From Kosmotogales bacterium (GTDB lineage Bacteria; Thermotogota; Thermotogae; Petrotogales; Kosmotogaceae), in assembly GCA_030156385.1 (NCBI GenBank), contig JASGMR010000004.1, positions 1 to 62,369 on the forward strand: a DNA stretch of 62,369 nucleotides, in the 5' to 3' direction. The notes under the pieces were generated by a model. The model was not told the origin of the DNA. It did no database searches and was given only the letters and a program-made list of their open reading frames with translations. Of this stretch, positions 1 to 7,959 are shown piece by piece. How positions within the stretch are numbered: the stretch's first letter is position 1; each line of letters begins with the position of its first letter. Both the position numbers and the translations under genes were made by a program.

Positions 1-414
1 AATTTCGGATAAATGAAGTTGATAAAGATCGATATAGTTCGTTTTTAACCTTTTCATGGACTGTTCACACGCCCATTTGACGTAGTCCTTTGAAAAATCC
101 GTTCCTGTGATTTCCCTTTTTGTACTGTCGTATGTGAATCCGAATTTAGTAGCTATCACCACCTCATTTCTTTTCCCTTCCAGCGCCTTCCCGAGAATTT
201 CTTCGCTGTGGCCCGTACCATAAACATCGGAAGTATCAAAAAAATCTATTCCCATATCGACCGCCATGGTTATTGCTTTTATCGATTCTTCATCGTTCAC
301 TTTTCCATACCCGTCCGGCATTCCGTCGAGAATAAAATATCCTCCTATCGCCCAGCATCCCATACCCAATGGATTGACCTCAATTCCTGATTTTCCCAAC
401 TTTCTCTTTTGCAT
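1..414 (-). CDS. Aldo/keto reductase, N-terminal part (runs off the window)
   Basis: This is the first ~138 residues of an NADPH-dependent aldo/keto reductase, a TIM-barrel enzyme that reduces carbonyl compounds. The N-terminus RKLGKSGIEVNPLGMGCW is typical of the YhdN/YajO-like branch. The catalytic Asp and Tyr are in DTSDVYG, the Lys in ATKFG, and the His in the LYQLH at the window edge. The ATG at 412-414 follows a good GGGAGGTG Shine-Dalgarno at 421-428. The gene lies 84 bases downstream of the TetR gene on the same strand, so the regulator may control it. The C-terminal two thirds lie outside the window, and the substrate cannot be read from the sequence. Confidence 0.9.
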   Translation of the reverse strand, partial: MQKRKLGKSGIEVNPLGMGCWAIGGYFILDGMPDGYGKVNDEESIKAITMAVDMGIDFFDTSDVYGTGHSEEILGKALEGKRNEVVIATKFGFTYDSTKREITGTDFSKDYVKWACEQSMKRLKTNYIDLYQLHLSEI

Positions 415-498
415 ACAAAACACCTCCCGACTATGCAGTTCGTTTCGATTCTTTCCGTACTATTCTTTTGTAAACCTTTTTATATAATTAATACAGTA

Positions 499-1080
499 TT
501 ATATTCTTATCGATTCGAAAAAAACTTCCAGACAATTTTTTATATCTTTTTCTATGCTTTTATTTTTATAATCCACAAGGGACAGCATGAATCCCAACAT
601 CATATAATAAAAAGAAATCGTCAATTTATACGGATCATTCTCTTTTATTTCATGATTATCCATGCCCTCCATGAATACTTTTTTTATCTCAACTTTCATT
701 ATATTCTCAACGAATTCTGTCTTTGAATAAATCTCCTCTTTGAAAACCTCCGGGGGAAAATAAAAAATTCTGTTCCAGAAATCGATATTCGGGTTGTTTT
801 CACAATAATGAAGATATCCGCTGAATATATGAAACAATTTTTCAAATGTATTTTTATTTTTAAGACCCTTCATAATCTTTTCCAATTCGTCCTGATGTTC
901 TTCAACTATTCTCCGAAACAATTTTAAAAAGATCTCTTCTTTTCCTCTGTAATGAAAATAAAGCGACGACTTTTTTATTCCTATTGCACCGGCAATATCA
1001 TTCATACTGGTAGCGGTATACCCCTTCGAACCGAATAGATTCAACGCTTCCTTCAGAATTTTCTCTTTGGTATCAGAAAT
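499..1080 (-). CDS. TetR/AcrR-family transcriptional regulator
   Basis: One-domain TetR repressor of about 193 residues. The N-terminal ~50 residues form the TetR helix-turn-helix (EALNLFGSKGYTATSMNDIA, then KKSSLYFHYRGKEE). The rest is a helical ligand-binding domain with no recognisable ligand. The start is unusual. The only upstream ATG/GTG-type codon, GTG at 1087-1089, is part of the Shine-Dalgarno AGGTGA, and the next Met lies inside the HTH. The codon five bases after AGGTGA is ATT at 1078-1080, taken here as the start; with the GTG the gene would end at 1089. A perfect 7-bp-arm palindrome sits directly at the start and suggests autorepression. The aldo/keto reductase downstream is a possible co-regulated gene. 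Confidence 0.85.
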   Translation of the reverse strand: MSDTKEKILKEALNLFGSKGYTATSMNDIAGAIGIKKSSLYFHYRGKEEIFLKLFRRIVEEHQDELEKIMKGLKNKNTFEKLFHIFSGYLHYCENNPNIDFWNRIFYFPPEVFKEEIYSKTEFVENIMKVEIKKVFMEGMDNHEIKENDPYKLTISFYYMMLGFMLSLVDYKNKSIEKDIKNCLEVFFESIRI

Positions 1081-1089
1081 AAAAATCAC

Positions 1090-1107
1090 CTACCTATCGG
1101 TAGGTAG
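1090..1107. promoter_or_regulatory. Palindromic operator at the TetR start
   Basis: CTACCTA-N4-TAGGTAG is a perfect inverted repeat with 7-bp arms. It sits immediately upstream of, and partly within, the ribosome binding site of the TetR gene. Size and placement fit a TetR dimer site that also blocks transcription or translation initiation. That this regulator binds it is inference. Confidence 0.6.
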
Positions 1108-1232
1108 ATTATATTACAATAAATATATATTGTCAAGTGATTTTCAATCAACCGGGATTTGTGATACAAAAAAATATTTTGATATTAAAATTTTATCTGG
1201 TATAGTTAAACTGATAACAAAGGGGGCAGTCT

Positions 1233-2072
1233 ATGTTTTCAAAAGCATGTTCGATAGTACGCAATTTCACAAAACCCGTGGTAATACTCATAAAATATTT
1301 CGATGGAACGGTCAGCGCGGGGCTGGGTTCTTATATAATTCTGAATGAAGAGGGATGGGTTTTAACCGTTTCGCATTTATTCAATCCGTTTTTCTTACAA
1401 CTGAAACATAAAGACGAAATTGAATCTTACTACAAAAAAATTGAAACTGATAAAAGCAAGGATACGACGGCTGATGAGATCAATTATAATCCTAAATGGA
1501 TAGATAAATTTAAAATCTGGTTTCCCGATTTTCCCGAAACGAAATTTGAATTTAAAGGAGAAAAAAACGTAGACATAGCACTGGGGAAAATTTCAAACTT
1601 CAATCCGGCAAGAATAAAAGGCTATCCGGTTTTCAGAAATCCGGAAACACTGAATCAGGGAACTAGCGTATGCAAAATTGGCTTCCCCTTTCATATGTTA
1701 AAAGCAAAATACGATGAAGAAAATGACAAATTCAAATTCGACGAGAAAAATCTACATTTTACCTACTTTCCCATAGATGGAATCGTAACGAGAAACATAA
1801 TACCCAATATAAAAAACAAGAATATAAAATATCTGGAGACCTCTTCTCCCGGGCTGAGAGGTCAGAGTGGCGGACCCATATTCGATAGGGAGGGAAGAAT
1901 ATGCGCTCTCCAGAGTCACACTATACATTACCCACTGGGATTTTCACCAAGACTGAATAAAAATGGAAAGATCGTTGAAGAGAATCAGTTTCTAAATGTC
2001 GGAGTGGGAGTACACGTGGAAACAATATTGAATTATTTGAAATCAAAAAAAGTCAGTTTCAAAATCGGTTAA
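1233..2072 (+). CDS. Trypsin-like serine protease, cytoplasmic
   Basis: A 279-residue protein with a chymotrypsin-fold peptidase domain. A full catalytic triad is visible: His48 in TVSHLF, Asp114 in VDIALG and Ser212 in GQSGGP. The oxyanion-hole glycines around the serine are intact. There is no signal peptide, no transmembrane segment and no C-terminal PDZ domain, so it differs from HtrA/DegP and probably acts inside the cell. A GGGGG ribosome binding site lies six bases before the ATG. It stands alone between the divergent TetR gene and the trp promoter, whose -35 box begins five bases after its stop. The substrate is unknown, and a protease-fold protein with a binding role cannot be excluded. 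Confidence 0.75.
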   Translation: MFSKACSIVRNFTKPVVILIKYFDGTVSAGLGSYIILNEEGWVLTVSHLFNPFFLQLKHKDEIESYYKKIETDKSKDTTADEINYNPKWIDKFKIWFPDFPETKFEFKGEKNVDIALGKISNFNPARIKGYPVFRNPETLNQGTSVCKIGFPFHMLKAKYDEENDKFKFDEKNLHFTYFPIDGIVTRNIIPNIKNKNIKYLETSSPGLRGQSGGPIFDREGRICALQSHTIHYPLGFSPRLNKNGKIVEENQFLNVGVGVHVETILNYLKSKKVSFKIG

Positions 2073-2076
2073 CAAT

Positions 2077-2105
2077 TTGACTCGGGAAAAAAATGGTGAT
2101 ATAAT
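2077..2105 (+). promoter_or_regulatory. Promoter of the trp leader and trpBA operon
   Basis: TTGACT at 2077-2082 and TATAAT at 2100-2105 are separated by exactly 17 bases, a near-consensus sigma-70 promoter. Transcription should start near 2112, giving a leader RNA that contains the Trp-rich leader peptide and the terminator. Confidence 0.85.
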
Positions 2106-2137
2106 CTCCTTAAATTATTATGTAACCGGAGAAAACA

Positions 2138-2239
2138 ATGAAAATATGTAATATGAATACGAAAATAAGAATGAATAATAATTGGTGGTGGAACACGAGG
2201 GATGTCTTTACAGGTGCCTCGGGTTTTGTCATACTATAA
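2138..2239 (+). CDS. trpL: trp operon leader peptide with three tandem Trp codons
   Basis: A 33-codon open frame starts at ATG 2138, preceded by CGGAG at 2127-2131, and ends at TAA 2237-2239. Codons 16-18 are three consecutive TGG, followed by NTRDVFTGASGF. A short peptide with a run of Trp codons between a strong promoter and a rho-independent terminator upstream of trpB is the classic ribosome-mediated attenuation design. Ribosomes stall at the TGG run when charged tRNA-Trp is scarce, which disfavours the terminator. CGAGG (2196-2200), CCTCG (2217-2221) and CGAG (2243-2246) can pair alternatively and may be the switching segments, but the exact antiterminator could not be settled by eye. 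Confidence 0.85.
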   Translation: MKICNMNTKIRMNNNWWWNTRDVFTGASGFVIL

Positions 2240-2260
2240 ATTCGAGTAACATAAATAGAG

Positions 2261-2290
2261 ATGTCCGCTTAAACAGCGGACATTTTTTTT
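2261..2290 (+). terminator. trp attenuator terminator
   Basis: ATGTCCGCT and AGCGGACAT form a perfect 9-bp stem with a 5-base loop (TAAAC), followed directly by a run of T. It lies between the leader peptide stop and the trpB ribosome binding site. A rho-independent terminator here would cut off trpBA unless an alternative structure forms. Confidence 0.9.
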
Positions 2291-2325
2291 TGAAATTTTT
2301 TATTAAAATAAACGGGAGGATTCAT

Positions 2326-3543
2326 ATGGAAAAAGAAGGATACTATGGTGAATTTGGAGGGGCATACATACCGGAAATCTTGAGGCCCAACTTTGTACAG
2401 CTCAAAGAGGAATTCTCCAGATTGAAGGAAGATAAATCCTTTATCAGTGAATACCATGATTTACTCAAAAATTTTGTCGGAAGACCAACACCCCTGATGT
2501 ACGCTAAAAATGTTTCGGAACTGCTGGGAGGCGCAAAAATATTTTTAAAACTCGAAGGCCTCGCGAACACGGGAGCACACAAAATAAACAATGCGCTCGG
2601 ACAGGCACTTCTGGCAAAAAAAATAGGCAAGAAAAAAATAATTGCTGAAACCGGTGCCGGCCAGCACGGTGTGGCCACCGCCTGCGCCTGTGCGAAACTG
2701 AATCTGGAATGTGAAGTTTACATGGGAGAACTGGATGTTAAAAGACAGCATCCGAACGTTTTCTGGATGGAACAGTTCGGAGCTAAAGTTATACCCGTTA
2801 AAAACGGAACAAAAACATTAAAAGATGCCGTCAACGCCGCTTTAAGAGAATGGACAAAAAATCCCGAAGAAACGTATTATCTCCTGGGAAGTGCGGTCGG
2901 TGCAGCTCCGTATCCCGAAATGGTCAAATTTTTTCAATCCGTCATCGGAAAAGAAACGAAGGAACAATTTGAAAGTGAATACGGGAAAAAACCCGATGTA
3001 TTGATCGCCTGCGTCGGTGGCGGTTCGAATTCAATAGGGTTCTTCAGTCATTATTTAAACGAGAAAGAAGTGAGATTGATCGGTGTAGAGGCCGGTGGCG
3101 AAGGAACAGAAAGTGGAAGACACGCCGCGAGAATCTCCGGAAACGGGAAACTCGGGATAATCCAGGGATATAAATCCTTTTTCTTGCAGGATGCCGACGG
3201 TCAAATCCTACCGACACACTCGATCAGTGCGGGGTTGGATTATGCAGGAATAGGGCCCGAATTGGCTTACCACGCTTCAACCGGAAGAATTGAATTCACC
3301 AGTGCAACCGATAAAGAAGTCATAGAAGCATTCGAGTTCTTCGCAAAAAAAGAGGGAATAATTGCCGCTCTGGAATCTTCTCACGCACTCGCACATGCGA
3401 TAAAAATAGCTCAAAAGATGAATCCGGGCGAAAATATTGTAGTCAATGTTTCGGGAAGAGGCGAAAAAGATCTCTTCATAGTTGCCAGGGCGGTCGATAA
3501 AGAAAACTGGATAGAATTTTTAAAAAAAGAGGTGATCTCATGA
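2326..3543 (+). CDS. trpB: Tryptophan synthase beta subunit
   Basis: Condenses indole with L-serine to tryptophan using pyridoxal phosphate. The 405 residues match the family. The PLP lysine is in GAHKINNA, the catalytic Glu in ETGAGQHG, and the phosphate-binding loop is GGGSNSIG. The N-terminal YGEFGGAYIPE places it with the standard TrpB1 type that partners TrpA. The ATG at 2326 follows GGGAGGA. The frame stays open upstream to 2182, but that stretch crosses the leader and attenuator and is not coding. It overlaps trpA by four bases (ATGA), so the two are translationally coupled. It is controlled by the attenuator in front of it. Confidence 0.97.
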   Translation: MEKEGYYGEFGGAYIPEILRPNFVQLKEEFSRLKEDKSFISEYHDLLKNFVGRPTPLMYAKNVSELLGGAKIFLKLEGLANTGAHKINNALGQALLAKKIGKKKIIAETGAGQHGVATACACAKLNLECEVYMGELDVKRQHPNVFWMEQFGAKVIPVKNGTKTLKDAVNAALREWTKNPEETYYLLGSAVGAAPYPEMVKFFQSVIGKETKEQFESEYGKKPDVLIACVGGGSNSIGFFSHYLNEKEVRLIGVEAGGEGTESGRHAARISGNGKLGIIQGYKSFFLQDADGQILPTHSISAGLDYAGIGPELAYHASTGRIEFTSATDKEVIEAFEFFAKKEGIIAALESSHALAHAIKIAQKMNPGENIVVNVSGRGEKDLFIVARAVDKENWIEFLKKEVIS

Positions 3544-4334
3544 GAAAACTTGCCGAAAAGTTGAAAGAGATTAAAAACAAAGACAAAATAGGTTTTATGG
3601 GACATGTAGTTGCTGGATATCCGGATCTTGAAACATCTTATGAGGCCGCAATGGGAATTTCGGAGGGGGGAGCCGATTTTCTGGAAATTCAGTTCCCGTT
3701 TTCGGATCCCTTTGCCGATGGACCCACCATAGAAAACGCAAGTGTCGTTTCACTTAAAAACGGAATAAAGATTTCTGACTGTTTTGACTTAGCGGAAAAA
3801 ATAGCAAAAAACTGCGAAAGCTCGGTATTAATAATGACCTATGGAAATATAGCTTTCAGCTACGGTGTAAAAAATTTTGTTAAAAAATCGGAAGAAATTG
3901 GAGTGGATGGATTTATTATTCCGGATATCCCCCCGGAAAATGACGAAGGATTGTCGGTGCTATGTGAAAAAAATGATCTTTCAATGATATATCTGGCCGC
4001 TCCCGGTAATTCCGCAGAAAGAATCGAATATCTTTCCGAAAAAGGAAATGGTTTCATCTATGCTGTGGCAAGAACCGGCATTACCGGTAAAAAAACTGAA
4101 ATAACCGGGGAAGTCACCGAATGGCTGAACTTCGTTAGAAAAAATTCAAAACTTCCCATCGCCGTCGGTTTTGGAATAAACTCCTCAAATCAGATAAAAA
4201 ATTTAAAACCGTATTGCGATATCGCCATCGCAGGAAGTTATTTCGTGAGAGAGATAACCGAATGTCATAAAAACGGTGATGATGTGAGAGAAACACTGAA
4301 AACAAAAACCGTACAACTGTTAAATGTTGAGTGA
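3540..4334 (+). CDS. trpA: Tryptophan synthase alpha subunit
   Basis: Cleaves indole-3-glycerol phosphate to indole and glyceraldehyde 3-phosphate and passes indole to TrpB. The protein has 264 residues, a TIM barrel. The catalytic Glu is in FLEIQFPFSDP and the catalytic Asp in ADGPTI. The phosphate-binding loops are ARTGITG, GFGI and AGS. It overlaps trpB by ATGA. No trpE, G, D, C or F gene follows; the next gene is a regulator about 150 bases downstream. A divergent paralogue is encoded at 8892-9635. Confidence 0.97.
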   Translation: MRKLAEKLKEIKNKDKIGFMGHVVAGYPDLETSYEAAMGISEGGADFLEIQFPFSDPFADGPTIENASVVSLKNGIKISDCFDLAEKIAKNCESSVLIMTYGNIAFSYGVKNFVKKSEEIGVDGFIIPDIPPENDEGLSVLCEKNDLSMIYLAAPGNSAERIEYLSEKGNGFIYAVARTGITGKKTEITGEVTEWLNFVRKNSKLPIAVGFGINSSNQIKNLKPYCDIAIAGSYFVREITECHKNGDDVRETLKTKTVQLLNVE

Positions 4335-4344
4335 TTTTCAACAT
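4324..4344 (+). other. Short hairpin over the trpA stop codon
   Basis: ATGTTGA and TCAACAT form a perfect 7-bp stem around a 7-base loop and include the trpA stop. No T-run follows, so it is not a standard terminator. It may mark the 3' end of the trpBA transcript. Apart from this, 4345-4486 shows nothing clear. Confidence 0.3.
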
Positions 4345-4486
4345 TAAATACAATTACGGGAAGTTACATCGCTTTATCTGTTATTTTTTCGGTTTTTTTA
4401 CCTTATTTGGTATTTTACAACTCAGTTCATAAATGATATAGTTTATTGAAATTATGTGCATATATTGAACAAATGTGAGGTTTAAT

Positions 4487-5443
4487 GTGAAAAAAGAAAG
4501 ACGATACTTGCTCGAAAGGGTTGCCAGTCTATATTTTATTGAAGATATGAATCAGGAAAACATCTCAAAAAAGTTGGGAATTTCTCGTCCGAATATAAGC
4601 AGATTGTTAACCGAGGCGAAAAAGAAGAACATTGTGCAGATAAAAATAAATTATGAAAAGGATAACGACAAAGTGAAACGGGAAATTTCCGGCGAAATTG
4701 AAAAAAAATATTCCCTTCGCGAAGTCATTCTCGTTCAGAACCTCCCTACAGAAATCGAAACGAAGAATGCGGTTGCGGATATCGCTTCTTCTTTTTTCGA
4801 TGACAGAGTCACAAAAAACTCTACGGTAGGAGTCACTGCTGGAACCACCCTGGAACTGATGGCAGGAAAGATCAAAGAGAAGAAGAAAGACGTCAACATA
4901 GTGACCCTGATAGGTTCTGTCGATCATCAATACAAAACTTTTCTCGCCCACGAAATCGCAAGAATGATAAGCAGTAACATTCAGGGAAAATCTTTTTTAT
5001 TAACCGCTCCCGCTCTTTTATCCTCGAAAGAAATGGTCGATAATTTCATCTCTCAACCGGGAATTGAAAAAACGATGGAATTATTCAAAGAGGCGAAGTG
5101 GGCTTTTATGGGAATCGGAGCGATAAACCCCGATCATCCGTTTTTACACATGTTTGAGAAAGCAGATTTAGAAAAGATAAAAAAAGAAGCCGTGGGAAAC
5201 ATAGGCACCGTTTTTTATGACAGAAACGGAAATTCCGTTTGCGAGGAGATCACCGATAAAACCTTTGGAATAAGAAAAAAACAACTTCTGTATATTCCCT
5301 ATAGAGTGGGGATTGCATCAGGAATTCAGAAAACAGCTGCCATAGAGGGTGCGATAAAATCTAAACTTGTAAATATTTTGATCACTGATATTGAATCAGG
5401 AAAAAATCTTTTAAACCAAAATAACCTGGAGGTGAATTTATGA
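4487..5443 (+). CDS. SorC/DeoR-family sugar-binding transcriptional regulator
   Basis: A protein of about 318 residues with an N-terminal helix-turn-helix (NQENISKKLGISRPNISRLL, roughly residues 20-40). It is followed by a SorC-type effector domain related to phosphosugar isomerases (VGVTAGTTLE, WAFMGIGAIN). Relatives such as SorC, CggR and LsrR respond to phosphorylated sugars or sugar-like signals. The GTG at 4487 is preferred because GAGGT precedes it by a proper spacing; a GTG at 4475 lies inside that site. Its last codons contain the GGAGGTGA ribosome binding site of the next gene and the stop overlaps the next ATG. Regulator and transporter are therefore one transcription unit, and the effector is probably the kinase product made by the operon. 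Confidence 0.9.
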   Translation: MKKERRYLLERVASLYFIEDMNQENISKKLGISRPNISRLLTEAKKKNIVQIKINYEKDNDKVKREISGEIEKKYSLREVILVQNLPTEIETKNAVADIASSFFDDRVTKNSTVGVTAGTTLELMAGKIKEKKKDVNIVTLIGSVDHQYKTFLAHEIARMISSNIQGKSFLLTAPALLSSKEMVDNFISQPGIEKTMELFKEAKWAFMGIGAINPDHPFLHMFEKADLEKIKKEAVGNIGTVFYDRNGNSVCEEITDKTFGIRKKQLLYIPYRVGIASGIQKTAAIEGAIKSKLVNILITDIESGKNLLNQNNLEVNL

Positions 5444-6345
5444 AAAAGCTGACCATTATTCTACTGGCGATGGTTTTACTGGTATCATTCGTTTTCAGTG
5501 CAAAAACTGTGGCAATTTTGACGCCTTATCTTGCTTCGGTAACAACGAATACTTTAATAAAGGCACTGGAAGAATTCGGAGAAAATGAAGGCTGGAATGT
5601 AACTGTCATAGATACTAAGGGAGATTTCGGAGCTCTGGCCAACAGATGGGAAGATGTGATAGCCCAAGGTGTGGATGCCATAATAATGGGCATGGGAGAT
5701 CCCAATCAATTCAAAAAACAAATTGCAATGGCCAACGAAGCGGGCATTCCGGTTTTTGGTGGAGACGCAGGATACATCGACGGTATGGTCTGCAATGTGA
5801 CTTCCAATAATTACACGCTCTCCGCACAGATAACGTCTTATCTTTTCGATAAACTGGAGGGACAGGGTAAGTTAGTAAAATTTTATCATTCCGCCCATCC
5901 CGGAGTGAGGAAAAGGGAAATAGTGTTCGATGCCATCGAAGAGTCGGTGCCTGATATCGAAATAGTCGCCGAACATTTCGTTCAGGTCCCCGGACCTATA
6001 GAAGATGCACGAAAAGCGATGCAGAACATCTTATTGGCAAATCCCAACCCAGGAGACATAAATGCGGTTTGGGCAGCATGGGATGAACCCGCGATCGGAG
6101 CAATGTTAGCAATCATGGAGGCGGGAAGACAGGATGAAATAATAGTCGTTGGAATAGATGGAAACGAACAGGCCCTGGAAATGATTAAAAAAGGTTCATG
6201 TATAAAAGCCACCGTGAAACAGGATTTTGTGGCAATGGCACAGATAATAACCGATCAGGTAAAGAAGGTTTTTGGCGGGGAAGAAGTAACGGATAAAATT
6301 TTCTATGCCCCGAGCATATTGATGACAAAGGATAATATTGAATAA
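5440..6345 (+). CDS. Sugar ABC transporter substrate-binding protein (ribose/LsrB type)
   Basis: A 301-residue periplasmic binding protein of the ribose/galactose/AI-2 family (Peripla_BP_4). A signal peptide occupies about residues 1-20 (KKLTIILLAMVLLVSFVFSA) with no lipobox cysteine, so it should be free in the periplasm. Visible family features are the alternating two-lobe fold, GVDAIIMGMGD, GIPVFGGDAGY and VVGIDGNEQAL. It captures the substrate for the ATPase and permease encoded next. ATGA overlap with the regulator gene. A strong hairpin follows it, probably protecting this end of the message so that binding protein is made in excess. The ligand cannot be named. Confidence 0.93.
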   Translation: MKKLTIILLAMVLLVSFVFSAKTVAILTPYLASVTTNTLIKALEEFGENEGWNVTVIDTKGDFGALANRWEDVIAQGVDAIIMGMGDPNQFKKQIAMANEAGIPVFGGDAGYIDGMVCNVTSNNYTLSAQITSYLFDKLEGQGKLVKFYHSAHPGVRKREIVFDAIEESVPDIEIVAEHFVQVPGPIEDARKAMQNILLANPNPGDINAVWAAWDEPAIGAMLAIMEAGRQDEIIVVGIDGNEQALEMIKKGSCIKATVKQDFVAMAQIITDQVKKVFGGEEVTDKIFYAPSILMTKDNIE

Positions 6346-6352
6346 TTCTTTC

Positions 6353-6379
6353 GGGGTTCCGATAACATATCGGAACCTC
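6353..6379 (+). other. Intercistronic hairpin after the binding-protein gene
   Basis: A 12-bp stem (10 perfect pairs, GGTTCCGATA with TATCGGAACC, plus a G-T and a G-C pair) closes a 3-base loop. No T-run follows. Position and lack of a U-tract fit an mRNA-stabilising processing signal or weak attenuator between binding-protein and ATPase genes. Confidence 0.6.
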
Positions 6380-6462
6380 GATATCCGATAAATTCGTGAG
6401 AAATATATCACTCATTTTTACTCAACAGATGAATTTATTCGGAATTAATTGAGGTGAATAAA

Positions 6463-7959
6463 GTGGCTGCAGAAATTGTGCTTTCCATAAGGGATATCAG
6501 CAAAACATTTCCCGGAATAAAAGCCCTGGACAAGGTTTCCTTCGAATTACATAAGGGCAAAATACTCGGTTTGGTCGGAGAAAACGGCGCGGGAAAATCG
6601 ACATTGATCAAAATACTCGCCGGAATATATCATCCAGACGGTGGAAGAATATTTATAGATGGAGAAGAAGTAAAAATGAATAATCCGTGGGATCCCCCGG
6701 AATATGGTCTGGGATTCATCCATCAGCATTTGAATATGGTTCCTTTCTTCAACGTGATAGACAACGCATATCTGGGTAAATGGCCCTCAAAATCCGCAAA
6801 GAGAGCCGATACGGAAAAAATGAAAAAAAGAATCGAAGAGATATGTGAAAAATTCAACTTCGATCTTCCTTTGAATGCATCGGTAAAGGAACTGAGTACG
6901 GCACAACAATGGATGGTTCAGATCATAAGGGCATTTATAACCAGACCAAAAATACTCGTCATGGACGAGCCCACTGCAGCGCTCTCGGACAAAGAGGTCC
7001 ATTCACTTTTTGAAGTCGTAAAGAAGATAAAAGAAGACGGAGTGACTATCATATACGTATCTCACAGGATGAACGAAATATTCAACCTGTGTGATGAGGT
7101 GGTGGTTCTGAGGAACGGGGTCAGGGTATATAAATCGGAAATAAACGAAACATGCGTTGAAGAACTCGTTGAAAAGATGATCGGAGAGAGAAAGGAAAAA
7201 GAAAAATTCAACAGGATAAAGCCGGGAGAAAAGATAATCTTTGAAGCGAAAAATCTCGGGTCGGAACCCTCGGTAAAAAATGTTTCTTTCAACGTAAACG
7301 GGGGAGAAATATTGGCTGTCTACGGTTTGCAGGGATCCGGAAGAACCGAGATCGCCGAAATAATTTTCGGGCTGAATAAAAAATACAGCGGTGAAATGAA
7401 ATTCATGGGAAAGGAATATAAACCAAAATCATCGAATGATGCCATAGATATGGGGATTTCGCTGGTTCCCGAGGACAGAACAAGAGAAGGATTGGTCGCC
7501 ATTCATAGTATACTGGACAATTTGTCGTTGCCGAACCTGGAAAAATTCAGGGGAAGTATGGGATATTTCAAAAAAAGAAAGTTCAAAGAGACTTCCAATA
7601 ACGTTTTAGACAGATTGAAAGTGAAATACAGAAATATAAATGATAACGTGAACACTCTGAGTGGTGGCAATCAGCAAAAAATTGTTCTGAGTAAATGGCT
7701 GATCAAAAAACCGGATTTTTTCATATTCGACGAACCGACAGTGGGAGTGGATGTCGGTGCCAGAAGACAGCTCTATGAAATAATCCATGAAATCGCCAAA
7801 AACGGGAAATCCGTTATGGTCATCTCATCAGATCTGGACGAAATAATGGAAATCAATGCCAACAGAGTCATGGTGATGAGAGAAGGTATCGTTTCGGGAA
7901 TATTGAACGAATACGATCATAAAGATATTTTAAATTTATGTTATGGGAGAGAGAAATGA
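6463..7959 (+). CDS. Sugar ABC transporter ATP-binding protein (RbsA/MglA type)
   Basis: A ~498-residue double ATPase that powers the transporter. First domain: Walker A GENGAGKST, a non-canonical signature (LSTAQQ) and Walker B LVMDEPTAAL. Second domain: degenerate Walker A GLQGSGRTE, canonical signature LSGGNQQK and Walker B FIFDEPTVGVD. This split of one hydrolysing and one degenerate half is normal in the ribose/galactose family. The GTG at 6463 is chosen because GAGGTGA lies five bases before it; a GTG at 6454 is inside that site. It overlaps the permease gene by four bases. Confidence 0.95.
   Translation: MAAEIVLSIRDISKTFPGIKALDKVSFELHKGKILGLVGENGAGKSTLIKILAGIYHPDGGRIFIDGEEVKMNNPWDPPEYGLGFIHQHLNMVPFFNVIDNAYLGKWPSKSAKRADTEKMKKRIEEICEKFNFDLPLNASVKELSTAQQWMVQIIRAFITRPKILVMDEPTAALSDKEVHSLFEVVKKIKEDGVTIIYVSHRMNEIFNLCDEVVVLRNGVRVYKSEINETCVEELVEKMIGERKEKEKFNRIKPGEKIIFEAKNLGSEPSVKNVSFNVNGGEILAVYGLQGSGRTEIAEIIFGLNKKYSGEMKFMGKEYKPKSSNDAIDMGISLVPEDRTREGLVAIHSILDNLSLPNLEKFRGSMGYFKKRKFKETSNNVLDRLKVKYRNINDNVNTLSGGNQQKIVLSKWLIKKPDFFIFDEPTVGVDVGARRQLYEIIHEIAKNGKSVMVISSDLDEIMEINANRVMVMREGIVSGILNEYDHKDILNLCYGREK

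Noticed and set aside
2182-2325. N-terminal extension of trpB by about 48 codons
   Set aside because: It runs through the trp leader peptide and attenuator in another frame. ATG 2326 has a strong ribosome binding site and gives the conserved TrpB N-terminus.
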